Positions 18,842 to 26,642 of a DNA stretch of 64,000 nt are shown in pieces. Position 1 is the stretch's first letter, and every line of letters starts with the position of its first letter. The notes below the pieces were generated by a model. That model saw nothing but the letters and a program-made list of their open reading frames with translations. It had not been told where the DNA came from and did no database searches. Source of the DNA: Candidatus Poribacteria bacterium (lineage in GTDB: Bacteria > Poribacteria > WGA-4E > GCA-2687025); the NCBI GenBank assembly GCA_018644665.1, contig JABGQA010000115.1, positions 1 to 64,000 of the forward strand, written 5' to 3'. The position numbers were made by a program, and so were the translations under genes.

Positions 18842-19402
18842 ATGCCCCGCGCGAAGCTCCCTTATTGCGACCCGGATCTCATGGCCCCGCCCGAACTCCG
18901 TCGCGCGGTCGCGGCCGCTGATGTGGCGACCGTGACGCGTCTGCTCGACGACCGGCCCGAGTTGGTGTGGGCGGATCGCCTGTTCCTGGCGGTGTGCCGG
19001 GTCCCCGGCTACGACGGTCACGGCGGCGAGATCTCCCGCGAGGACGCCAAGGAGGACGCGCGGGTAGATATCGCACGCGAGTTCCTGCGCCACGGCGCGC
19101 ATCCGTCAATGCGGGCGAAGCGCAAGGTCACGCCGCTGCACGGCTGCGCCCGGTTCGATCTGCCGAAGGTGGCGGAGCTGTTACTCGAGGCCGGAGGCGA
19201 TCCCAACGCGACGAATGTCGTTCGCGAGACGCCCCTCTACCGCGCCGTGAACCTCGGGTACCACGCCGTTGCGGAGGCGCTGCTCCGGCATGGGGGCGAC
19301 CCCGACATACGCAACAGCAAGGGGCAGACGCCTGTCGACCGTGCCGCCCGTCACAAGCGCGCCGAACTGCTCTCGCTACTCATGGCACACAGCCGGGCGT
19401 AG
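18842..19402 (+). CDS. Ankyrin-repeat protein
   Basis: This 186-residue protein has about four ankyrin repeats, for example RKVTPLHGCARFDLPKVAEL, NVVRETPLYRAVNLGYHAVAE and NSKGQTPVDRAARHKRAELL. Such repeats bind other proteins, and in sponge symbionts they are often discussed as host-interaction factors. No signal peptide is visible in this reading, so the product is probably cytoplasmic. I chose the ATG at 18842 (MPRAKLPYCDPDLMAPPELR) over the longer track start, whose first 82 residues are antisense-like and without support. Confidence 0.82.
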   Translation: MPRAKLPYCDPDLMAPPELRRAVAAADVATVTRLLDDRPELVWADRLFLAVCRVPGYDGHGGEISREDAKEDARVDIAREFLRHGAHPSMRAKRKVTPLHGCARFDLPKVAELLLEAGGDPNATNVVRETPLYRAVNLGYHAVAEALLRHGGDPDIRNSKGQTPVDRAARHKRAELLSLLMAHSRA

Positions 19403-19425
19403 CTGCAGGACGCCCAGTACGTGTC

Positions 19426-19462
19426 GGCGCCCTCCCCGCCGGCGATGGCGTGAGAGGGCGCC
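19426..19462. terminator. Bidirectional hairpin terminator
   Basis: A perfect 9-base inverted repeat GGCGCCCTC ... GAGGGCGCC with a 19-base loop lies between two convergent genes (ankyrin protein and acidic exported protein). It could end transcription from both sides. There is no clear T tract on either side, so rho-independent action is uncertain. Confidence 0.5.
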
Positions 19463-19492
19463 GTTACGTCTAGCCGTCGCTCGTAGTGAGGG

Positions 19493-20398
19493 CTACTCGA
19501 CTTCCCTGCGGCTCCAGACGCCGCTGTTCTCGTGCCACGTGTAACGCGCCACGCCGTCTTCCTTGTGCACGTGCAACTCCGTCATGACGAGGCCTTCGTC
19601 CGCGTCCGCCATGAAGAAGTCGACGTCGTACATCTTCCCGTCGGTGGCCTTGAAGTCCGAGCAGGCGAAGTACACGCCGTCGCCCAGCGTCGCCAGGCGC
19701 TCTTCGTGGACCTTGTCGAGGTTCAGCGTGAGCTGCACGCCCGCCTTGTGGTCCTCGATGTGGAAGTGACCGCCCTGTGCCTCTGTGGCTGCGTCGATAT
19801 GCGCCTTGATGGCGACGGCTAGGGCCTCTTTGGTGAGCGGGCCGGCAGAGGCCTCCTCGTCGTCGTCCTCGACGTCGTCCCCATCCTCCGGGTATTCGTC
19901 GCAGTCCTCGTCGTCCGCGCCCTCGCCTTCATCGCCGGGATACGCGTCGTCGTCCTCGTGTTCGTCCCCCGGGTAGGCGTCGTCATCGTCGCCGTGCTTC
20001 GGGTGCTCCTTCTGGATGTGCGGGACGTCTAGCGCCTCCAGGAGCCGATGAGCGTACTCCCAGCCCACGTCGTTGGTCAGGATGGCGAGCTTCCGCGTGC
20101 CGTGATGGAACGCGATCCGCGAACCCTCGGGCAGAAACTCATCGATAACGCCCGCGATCTCTCCGTCGCCGTGCTCGAGCGCGACGACTTCGAGCCTCGC
20201 CCCAGCCAATACGCCGCCATGCATGCGGTGGGCGTCGGGATGCTCTGGCGCGTGCTCCTTCGGGTGCTCTTTGGGATGCTCCTTGGCCACAGGGGCCTGC
20301 TCTGCCTTCTCCTCGCCGGCAAACGCCGACGGCAGCACGATCAAGAGGGCCGATATGCCGGCGGCCAGCGCGACCGCGGCCAGCTTCGTACGTGTCAT
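19493..20398 (-). CDS. Exported His-rich and Asp-rich protein
   Basis: This 301-residue protein has a clean signal peptide (RTKLAAVALAAGISALLIVLPSAFA). A His/Glu/Pro repeat follows (KEHPKEHPKEHAPEHP), then a folded segment, then a strongly acidic linker with a duplicated DDDAYPGDE unit (about residues 135-180). A C-terminal domain follows with ACSDFKATDGKMYDVDFF. The His repeat suggests divalent-metal binding and the acidic part may bind calcium. I chose MTRTKLAAV at 20398, preceded by AGAAGGA, rather than the track start nine codons upstream. No named family is recognised. Confidence 0.72.
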   Translation of the reverse strand: MTRTKLAAVALAAGISALLIVLPSAFAGEEKAEQAPVAKEHPKEHPKEHAPEHPDAHRMHGGVLAGARLEVVALEHGDGEIAGVIDEFLPEGSRIAFHHGTRKLAILTNDVGWEYAHRLLEALDVPHIQKEHPKHGDDDDAYPGDEHEDDDAYPGDEGEGADDEDCDEYPEDGDDVEDDDEEASAGPLTKEALAVAIKAHIDAATEAQGGHFHIEDHKAGVQLTLNLDKVHEERLATLGDGVYFACSDFKATDGKMYDVDFFMADADEGLVMTELHVHKEDGVARYTWHENSGVWSRREVE

Positions 20399-20449
20399 TC
20401 GCAACGTCCTTCTGTTTATCCACATGCGCCAGGTTGGGCAACGCCGTCG

Positions 20450-20479
20450 ATTATGCCATGCGCCCCATGGGCGTGCCAG
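20450..20479 (-). promoter_or_regulatory. Candidate sigma70-type promoter of the His/Asp-rich protein gene
   Basis: On the minus strand CTGGCA and CATAAT are separated by 18 bases, matching four and five of six consensus positions. The predicted start of transcription would leave a leader of about 44 bases before the ATG at 20398. This is a visual match only. Confidence 0.35.
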
Positions 20480-20500
20480 CCAACTGCGACGGTGTCGATC

Positions 20501-21436
20501 CTATGCGAGGCATTCGCGCATCAGTGCGAGATATCGCGCGCACGTCGCGCGCATGTCGCCTTCGTGCTTGTCCTGTTCGAGAGACACGTACCCGCGGTAG
20601 CCGATGTCCCGCAACGTGTCCACGACTGCCGCGAAGTCCATCACCCCTTCGCCGACGTGCACGAAGCTCCGCATGAGCCCGTCGATGTCGCGCATGTGCA
20701 CGTTCATCAGTTGGGACTTCGTCTTGTGGACGGCCAGCGGCGGGTACTCGCGCTGGCTTAGCGTCCACCCCACGTCCATGTTGTACCCCAGATCGGGATC
20801 GCCGACGGCGTCCCACAGTCGCAGGAACGACGTGGCATCGGGGATCATCGTGTGCGTGTGGTGCTCGATGGTGAAGCGCATGCCGTACGACTTGGCGCAG
20901 TCGAGGCACGCCGTCGTCGCCTCGATGTACGCCGCCCACACCTCGTCCCAGTCGAATCCGTCCGCGATGCCGATGTGGAACTTCTCGTCCGCCGCAGCGT
21001 CGGGCAGGTCGTAGTACCGGGGCAGATAGTCCACGGGGCCGCGCATGGCGACCGGCCAGGGGGCGACGATGTTGATGATCGGCGCGTCGAACATCCGCCC
21101 GATGCGGCACCCCTCCTCGAAGTACCGCAGGCTTTCGGCCCGTTCGTCGCGATCCGCGCTCGCAAGACCCGCGACGACCGGCTGAAACAGCACGAACTGC
21201 GCCGCCTCCAGCCCGTGGCCGTCCAACTGGCGACGGAGCGTGTCTACCCGCGCGTCGGTCCAGTACCCGTTGACATCCTCGCGCGCCAGGAGTATCAGTT
21301 CGACGCCGTCGAATCCGAGTTCGCCGATGATGTCGATGGCCTCGGACGGGTCGGCTCCCGGCGAGAACGGGTGGAAACACCAGCTCAGGCATCCCACCTT
21401 GATGTCGGCGCGCGAGTCGACTTCGGGCGTGCTCAT
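20501..21436 (-). CDS. Sugar phosphate isomerase/epimerase-like TIM-barrel protein
   Basis: This 311-residue protein belongs to the xylose-isomerase-like (AP endonuclease 2 fold) superfamily. Characteristic parts are SWCFHPFSPGADPSEAIDII, ELGFDGVEL, FTIEHHTHTM, YNMDVGWTL and VHMRDIDGLM, giving the usual metal-binding Glu/Asp/His residues. Such enzymes isomerise or epimerise sugars or inositols. The start is set at MSTPEV (21436), preceded by GGAGA; the track start lies five codons earlier. It diverges from the alpha/beta hydrolase gene with a 55-base gap. It is the first of three such barrels in the window. Confidence 0.85.
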   Translation of the reverse strand: MSTPEVDSRADIKVGCLSWCFHPFSPGADPSEAIDIIGELGFDGVELILLAREDVNGYWTDARVDTLRRQLDGHGLEAAQFVLFQPVVAGLASADRDERAESLRYFEEGCRIGRMFDAPIINIVAPWPVAMRGPVDYLPRYYDLPDAAADEKFHIGIADGFDWDEVWAAYIEATTACLDCAKSYGMRFTIEHHTHTMIPDATSFLRLWDAVGDPDLGYNMDVGWTLSQREYPPLAVHKTKSQLMNVHMRDIDGLMRSFVHVGEGVMDFAAVVDTLRDIGYRGYVSLEQDKHEGDMRATCARYLALMRECLA

Positions 21437-21491
21437 AGGGGGTCTCCGCATGTGCCGGTCACGAGAGGGTCGACGGTCGCCGCGTCAGGGT

Positions 21492-22676
21492 ATGCTACGA
21501 GACCGGCGCCAACAACGACATCTTCCGGCGCTGCTGATGGCGCTGACGCTTGCCGCCGCAACAGCCCAACAGCCCGTTGGCGATGGGGAGCCCGACATGT
21601 ACCAGAGCCCGGGCGTGGTCGAGAACCTGGCCGTCTTCTACACGGACGTCGCCGACCGCCTGGACTTCCCGCTTTCGTGGCTGTCCGGCCAGCGCGAGGA
21701 CTTCGGCGTGTGGCGCGAGGCGGCGCGGGCCCAGGCCCTCGACTGTCTGCTGGCAGCCCCGCCGACTGCCCCATACGACGCAGTCACGGTCGCGGAGGAG
21801 GATCGTGGCAGCTACGTCGCGCGGAAGCTCACTCTGAACATCACTGGGGACAGCCGCGTCCTCGCGTACATGCTCGTCCCGAAGGGGGCCGGCCCGTTTC
21901 CCGCCGTCCTCCTGCTGCACGACCACGGCGCCCGCTTCGACATCGGCAAGGAGAAGGTGATCCGTCCGTTTGGTGTCTCGGACGAACGTGCGGCCTCTGC
22001 GCAGGAGTGGGTGGGTGGTTCGTACGGCGGGCGGTGGATCGGGGACGAGTTGGCGAAGCGCGGCTACGTGTGCTTCTCCACGGATGCCGTCAACTGGGGC
22101 GACCGAGGCGGTGGCGGCTACGAAGGTCAGGCGATGATTGCCGCGAATCTCATGCACCTGGGCATGTCGTTCGCGGGCCTGATAGCGCACGAAGACATGC
22201 GCGCGGCCGAGTTCCTCGCCGGACGCCCTGAGGTGGACGCGAAGCGCGTCGGCGCGATGGGTCTAAGCATGGGCGCGTTCCGCACGTGGCAGGTGACCGC
22301 GCTATCGGACCACATCGCGGCGGGAGCCGCCATATGCTGGATGGCGACCGTTAAGGGACTCGTGACGCCGGGGAACAACCAGGTTCGCAGCCAGTCGGCG
22401 TTCTCGATGCTGCACCCCGACCTGTTCAACTACCTCGACTACCCGGATGTCGCGAGTATCGCCTGCCCCAAGCCCCTGCTGGTCTACAACGGCCTGCGCG
22501 ACGGGTTGTTTCCGGTACCGTCGGTTCAGGATGCGTACGCCAAGATGCGCGCGGTGTGGGAGTCGCAGGGCGCTGGGGATCGTCTCGTCACCAAGCTCTG
22601 GGACGTGCCGCACGAGTTCAACGAGACGATGCAGGAGGAAGCGTTCGCCTGGATCGCGGGCAGCCTCGACGACTGA
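21492..22676 (+). CDS. Exported alpha/beta hydrolase (dienelactone hydrolase-like)
   Basis: This 394-residue serine hydrolase has a signal peptide (RHLPALLMALTLAAATAQQ). The nucleophile elbow is GLSMGAF, the acid is probably the Asp in NGLRDGLFPV and the His is in DVPHEFN. An oxyanion segment LLLHDHGARFDIG is also typical. The family (acetyl xylan esterase/dienelactone hydrolase-like) cleaves esters on carbohydrates and other small molecules. The track start at 21240 lies antisense to the isomerase gene, so I use the ATG at 21492. The gene ends 12 bases before the convergent dockerin protein. Confidence 0.8.
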   Translation: MLRDRRQQRHLPALLMALTLAAATAQQPVGDGEPDMYQSPGVVENLAVFYTDVADRLDFPLSWLSGQREDFGVWREAARAQALDCLLAAPPTAPYDAVTVAEEDRGSYVARKLTLNITGDSRVLAYMLVPKGAGPFPAVLLLHDHGARFDIGKEKVIRPFGVSDERAASAQEWVGGSYGGRWIGDELAKRGYVCFSTDAVNWGDRGGGGYEGQAMIAANLMHLGMSFAGLIAHEDMRAAEFLAGRPEVDAKRVGAMGLSMGAFRTWQVTALSDHIAAGAAICWMATVKGLVTPGNNQVRSQSAFSMLHPDLFNYLDYPDVASIACPKPLLVYNGLRDGLFPVPSVQDAYAKMRAVWESQGAGDRLVTKLWDVPHEFNETMQEEAFAWIAGSLDD

Positions 22677-22688
22677 CCCCGGGTGGCC

Positions 22689-24656
22689 CTACTTGAGGAC
22701 CGTAAGCCGCCGCCGCTGCCGCGCGGTGTCCGTGGCGAGTTCGACGAAGTACGCGCCGCCCGCCACCACTTCGCCCTGTCCGTTCCGCCCGTCCCAATAC
22801 GCGGCGTCGCGCGTGGTACGGTATGCGCCCGGCGTGAGCCTCCCGAGGTCCATGCGTCGCACCGCTCGCCCCCGGGCGTCGTATACCGTGACCGCGACCT
22901 GCCCAGCGGCGGCCAGATCGAACGGCATCCACGTCTCGGGGTTGAACGGGTTGGGGTAGTTGGGCAGTAGCCGCGTCTCGTGTGGCGTGCTGGCCTGCAG
23001 TAGCCCCTGCAGGACGTCCACGCCCCTGCGGAATGACCTCGTGTCATCGTCGGCCCTACGCGCCAGCCTCAGCCATCCCTCGACAAGATCCCTCTGCGCC
23101 GCCACGGGGAGGCGTGGCGCTGCCGCGAACCGTGCCGTCGTCTCCCCGAAGTGCGCCGCCACCGTGACGAGATCCACGATGGTGACGCGACCGTCGTCGT
23201 TGGCGTCTGCGGGGAGATCCTCGCCGGTTGCGCCGAACGCGGAGGCGACGGTCACGAGGTCGATGATGTCCACCCTACCGTCGTCGTTCACGTCCCAAGG
23301 TGCCGCCGCCGCTATCCCTACGGGCCCTATGCGGTATCGTCCTCTGTCGTCCCGGCCTTCCATCGCCAGGAAGAGCGGGGCCTCGCCGCTATCCGGGTTG
23401 CGGATGCTGAGCGTGAGTGTGTATTCGCCTGATGCCAGAACCACCGCGTCCGGCAGCCGAACGACTGTCGCAAGCGCGTGTGCCCCCGGCGTCCAGTTCC
23501 GGGGATCCCACGTCGGCGCATCCGGGGCGACCTCGAAGACGGTCTCTCCCGCGTCGTCCACGAGGCCGACGACGACCTCCCACGGGTGGTAGAACGGCGC
23601 GCTGCCCTCGTTCACGACCACCGCCGAGACCGCCAGTTCCTCCCCGGCCGCGACCGGTGACGTGTACTGCACGGTCGCTACGCGGAACCGATATCCGAGG
23701 CTTTTGTGCAGCGACCTCGCCTTGGTGAGGAGTTCGCCCTCCGCCCGGAGCAGTACCGCGCCAGCAGGGCCGACAAAGCTCCAGTGCGTCGCCTGGACGA
23801 ATGCGAGCGTCTCGTCGAAGCGCTTCGCCATCGAGTCGAGTACACCGCCCGTGCCGCCGCAGAACTCGCCACCGATGATCGCCTGCTTGTACTGCTCAGG
23901 GATGATCTGTGTTGAGACTCGGTCCAGCGACTCGGTGTACCAGTCGTTCGCGTCGAGCGGCCCGAGGCAGTCGTTCCGAATCCCGTGGCCGCGCTCCGCC
24001 ATGTAGGCCGTCGCGAAGTCGTCGTCGAACGGGATCACGAGCCGCGTGTCTGGGAACGCCCGCAGGTACGCGTCTAGGATGCGTTGCTTGGTCGCTTCGG
24101 AGCCCGCCAGGTGGGGATTCCGGTAGACGTGCCACTCGCCCCAGATTCCGTACGTTCCGACGTCCACCCACGCGACGCGCGGATCGCCGTTGTACCGCTC
24201 CCCGAGTGCCGCTAGGACCCTGTCGTGCTCCTCCAGGAACGTGGCATCGTCCCAGTCCGGGGCCTTCCCGGTCCCGCCATCGATCTCGTAGTCCCGCAGC
24301 GTGACGCCTTGATCGACGAGCCACGACGGCACGTCGACTGCGTCTCCCGACCACGGGTCGGCGATCTTGAATCGGAACCCTACGCGCCGGCCGATTGCCA
24401 GGTGCGGCGCCCAGTCGTCCTCGAGCGCGTCCCAGTCGAACGCTCCGGGCGCGCCCGGCTCCAGGCGGCGCCACGTGACGTCGTCGTAGAAGAGGGACTG
24501 TGGAACCGCCGGGTTCGGGTAGAACGTGTCAGCGTACGGCGCGATGCCCTTGTACGGATTGGGGAGGGGGTCGGCGAGGGGGACCCTAGTAACGTCTCGC
24601 GCCACGGCGGCGTAGGCGAGTAGGAGGCATGCGATGGCGGCGACGCACGTTGGCAT
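22689..24656 (-). CDS. Secreted DUF4832-like protein with dockerin loops and FlgD-like C-terminal module
   Basis: This 655-residue protein starts with a signal peptide (TCVAAIACLLLAYAAVA). The N-terminal two-fifths is a TIM-barrel-like DUF4832 domain (PNPYKGIAPYADTFYP, VDVGTYGIWGEWHVYRNP), a glycosidase-like fold. A beta-sandwich follows. Next are two calcium-binding dockerin loops, DVNDDGRVDIIDLVTVASAF and DANDDGRVTIVDLVTVAAHF. The C-terminus is a FlgD-like Ig module (PNYPNPFNPETWMPFDLA ... VYDARGRAVRRMDLG). This tail is typical of Poribacteria-like secreted proteins and probably serves surface sorting. The start is set at 24656, after GGAAG. Confidence 0.85.
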   Translation of the reverse strand: MPTCVAAIACLLLAYAAVARDVTRVPLADPLPNPYKGIAPYADTFYPNPAVPQSLFYDDVTWRRLEPGAPGAFDWDALEDDWAPHLAIGRRVGFRFKIADPWSGDAVDVPSWLVDQGVTLRDYEIDGGTGKAPDWDDATFLEEHDRVLAALGERYNGDPRVAWVDVGTYGIWGEWHVYRNPHLAGSEATKQRILDAYLRAFPDTRLVIPFDDDFATAYMAERGHGIRNDCLGPLDANDWYTESLDRVSTQIIPEQYKQAIIGGEFCGGTGGVLDSMAKRFDETLAFVQATHWSFVGPAGAVLLRAEGELLTKARSLHKSLGYRFRVATVQYTSPVAAGEELAVSAVVVNEGSAPFYHPWEVVVGLVDDAGETVFEVAPDAPTWDPRNWTPGAHALATVVRLPDAVVLASGEYTLTLSIRNPDSGEAPLFLAMEGRDDRGRYRIGPVGIAAAAPWDVNDDGRVDIIDLVTVASAFGATGEDLPADANDDGRVTIVDLVTVAAHFGETTARFAAAPRLPVAAQRDLVEGWLRLARRADDDTRSFRRGVDVLQGLLQASTPHETRLLPNYPNPFNPETWMPFDLAAAGQVAVTVYDARGRAVRRMDLGRLTPGAYRTTRDAAYWDGRNGQGEVVAGGAYFVELATDTARQRRRLTVLK

Positions 24657-24876
24657 TGAGTTGCGCTTCCGCACGCGGGCGTGCCGTGGTCCACGACTCC
24701 GATCGCGGTCGGCTGTGATTGTACAGCATGATCGAACAGCGAAGATCCAGGACGCGCAGCGCGTCTCGGACAATGCCGCCACGGTGCGTCGGAGGATGGC
24801 GCGCGGCCCGGACCCCGCCACACGCCGCGCTTGCGGGGACCGGTACGCGCTTCGGCGCTCGCAGAAGGGAGCTTCG

Positions 24877-25773
24877 ATGTCCCCAACGAACCTGATCGGC
24901 GAGGAGGGGTACGGCCGCGTCGTGACGGGCCGGCACGGGCACTTCCTGTACAACGCCCACGACATCTACGTCGGGCGCTCGATCGCCGTCTATGGGGAGT
25001 ACAGCGAGGCAGAGGTAGACCTCTTCTCACAGATATGCGCCCCCGGCGACGCCGTTGTCGAAGCGGGCGCCAATATCGGCGCACACACCGTGCCCCTCGC
25101 CCGCATGGTGGGGCGTTCGGGAGCTGTATGCGCGTTCGAGCCGCAGCGCCTCGTCTTCCAGAACCTTTGCGCGAACGTGGCGCTGAATTCGCTGGAGAAC
25201 GTGAGGTGCTACGAGCTGGCGCTCGCGGCGGAAGGCGGGTATGCGCACCTGCCACCCGTGCGCTATGACGCCGAAGGGAATTTCGGAGGGGTCGCGCTCA
25301 GCGAGACGCCAACGCAGAACGGCGAGGTCGCGTCCAAAGTCACCTTCGACGAGTTCCTGCATCTCCCCAAGCTGAGGCTGCTGAAGGTGGATGTCGAGGG
25401 CATGGAGGCGGATGTGCTGCGGGGGGCGGCACAGACGATCGAGCGCACGCGACCGCTCATCTACGTGGAGAACCACGATCCCGTTACCTCCGAGACGCTC
25501 GTCACGCTCATCCTGGACATGGGGTACCGGCCGTATTGGCACGTCGTCCGTCTATACAACCAGAGCAACCACGCGGGCGTGACCGATAACCTGTTCCCGG
25601 CGATCAGTTCATTCAACGTCTTTGCCGTCCCGACCGAGTTGGACGCGCGCGCCACCGGGTTCACGCCCATCTCCGACCCGGCGGATCACCCGTTGCGCGA
25701 GGGCTCGCGGTTGCGCAACCTGCACAGTAGCGTGTACCACTTCTCGCAGGAGAGTCGTACAGACGCCGACTGA
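24877..25773 (+). CDS. FkbM family methyltransferase
   Basis: This 298-residue SAM-dependent methyltransferase has the FkbM signature. The SAM loop is VVEAGANIGAHT, followed by CAFEPQRLVFQNL and LLKVDVEGMEADVLRGA. The family O-methylates sugars, polyketides or amino acids. The track start is 81 codons further upstream and lies in the divergent promoter region. I chose the ATG at 24877, which follows AGAAGGGA. The downstream DUF697 gene begins 29 bases later and may share its transcript. Confidence 0.87.
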   Translation: MSPTNLIGEEGYGRVVTGRHGHFLYNAHDIYVGRSIAVYGEYSEAEVDLFSQICAPGDAVVEAGANIGAHTVPLARMVGRSGAVCAFEPQRLVFQNLCANVALNSLENVRCYELALAAEGGYAHLPPVRYDAEGNFGGVALSETPTQNGEVASKVTFDEFLHLPKLRLLKVDVEGMEADVLRGAAQTIERTRPLIYVENHDPVTSETLVTLILDMGYRPYWHVVRLYNQSNHAGVTDNLFPAISSFNVFAVPTELDARATGFTPISDPADHPLREGSRLRNLHSSVYHFSQESRTDAD

Positions 25774-25802
25774 CCGGCGCACGGCGCGCCGCGGAGGCAG
25801 AC

Positions 25803-26582
25803 ATGAGTGATGGAACTCGCGCGCGCGTCCTTGGTCTTGCCACGCGCGGCGAACTGACGATACAGCAGGTGGACTACCTGCTCGGGTGCGTCGACGAGAT
25901 ATCCGCTGCCGACGCGGATCTTCTGATCCGGGCGTTCCTGGCTGAGAACACTCAAGGCGCCAGCGAGTCGTCTACCGATCGGGATCGCGATCCCGGCCCT
26001 GATCCGAAGCGTGAGCGGAAGCCCGAGAGCATCGGCGAGCGCGTCCGGGGGTTCACGGACCGACTGAGGGGGATGTCCGCCGAAGATCTCAAGCAGACGC
26101 TGAACGAGGAATACCTGGGCATCGATCGGAACCCTCGATACACGGCGGACGAGAAGGTCCGACGCGTCATCAACGTCACCGCCGTCGCCTGCGCAGGCGT
26201 GACGATACAGCCGATCCCGTTGGTGGACTTCCTGCTGTTCACGCCGCTTCAGTGCATTATGGCGTCGAAGATCTCGACCATCCGTGGCGTCCGCGTCGCA
26301 GGCCAGGACGCCACGATGGAGTCGCTCAAGACGGCCATGGGCGCCGTCGGACTCAGCATCCTCTCGCAATCCGCAGCGGCAAGCCTGCTCAAGGCCGCGG
26401 CGCCCGGCGTCGGCGGGCTCGTGTCAGGTCCCCTGATGTACGGCCTGACGTACGGCGTCGGTCGCGTGATGGACCTGTACTTCACAGACCGCGCTGCCGG
26501 CCGTACGACCACGGACGCCGACCTGCGGGAGGCGTTCCGCCGAGGTCGTGACGAAGGCGAACGCGCCAAACCCAGCGAGTAG
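25803..26582 (+). CDS. DUF697 domain protein
   Basis: This 259-residue protein has a charged N-terminal region (about 1-100) and a C-terminal DUF697-like domain with two or three hydrophobic helices (VINVTAVACAGVTIQPIPLV, FTPLQCIMASKISTIRG, PGVGGLVSGPLMYGLTYGVG). In other genomes this domain occurs alone or fused to small GTPases and is membrane-associated. No GTPase is next to it here; its neighbour is an FkbM methyltransferase. GGAGG precedes the ATG. Confidence 0.75.
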   Translation: MSDGTRARVLGLATRGELTIQQVDYLLGCVDEISAADADLLIRAFLAENTQGASESSTDRDRDPGPDPKRERKPESIGERVRGFTDRLRGMSAEDLKQTLNEEYLGIDRNPRYTADEKVRRVINVTAVACAGVTIQPIPLVDFLLFTPLQCIMASKISTIRGVRVAGQDATMESLKTAMGAVGLSILSQSAAASLLKAAAPGVGGLVSGPLMYGLTYGVGRVMDLYFTDRAAGRTTTDADLREAFRRGRDEGERAKPSE

Positions 26583-26642
26583 GCCATCGGTCGGGCGAGG
26601 GATCAGGCTCGCGTCGGCGCCGTGTCCAACGCCGCGCGCAAG

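Noticed and set aside
20852-22231. 459-residue plus-strand ORF
   Set aside because: It is antisense to the isomerase gene and out of frame with the alpha/beta hydrolase, with shadow-like composition.
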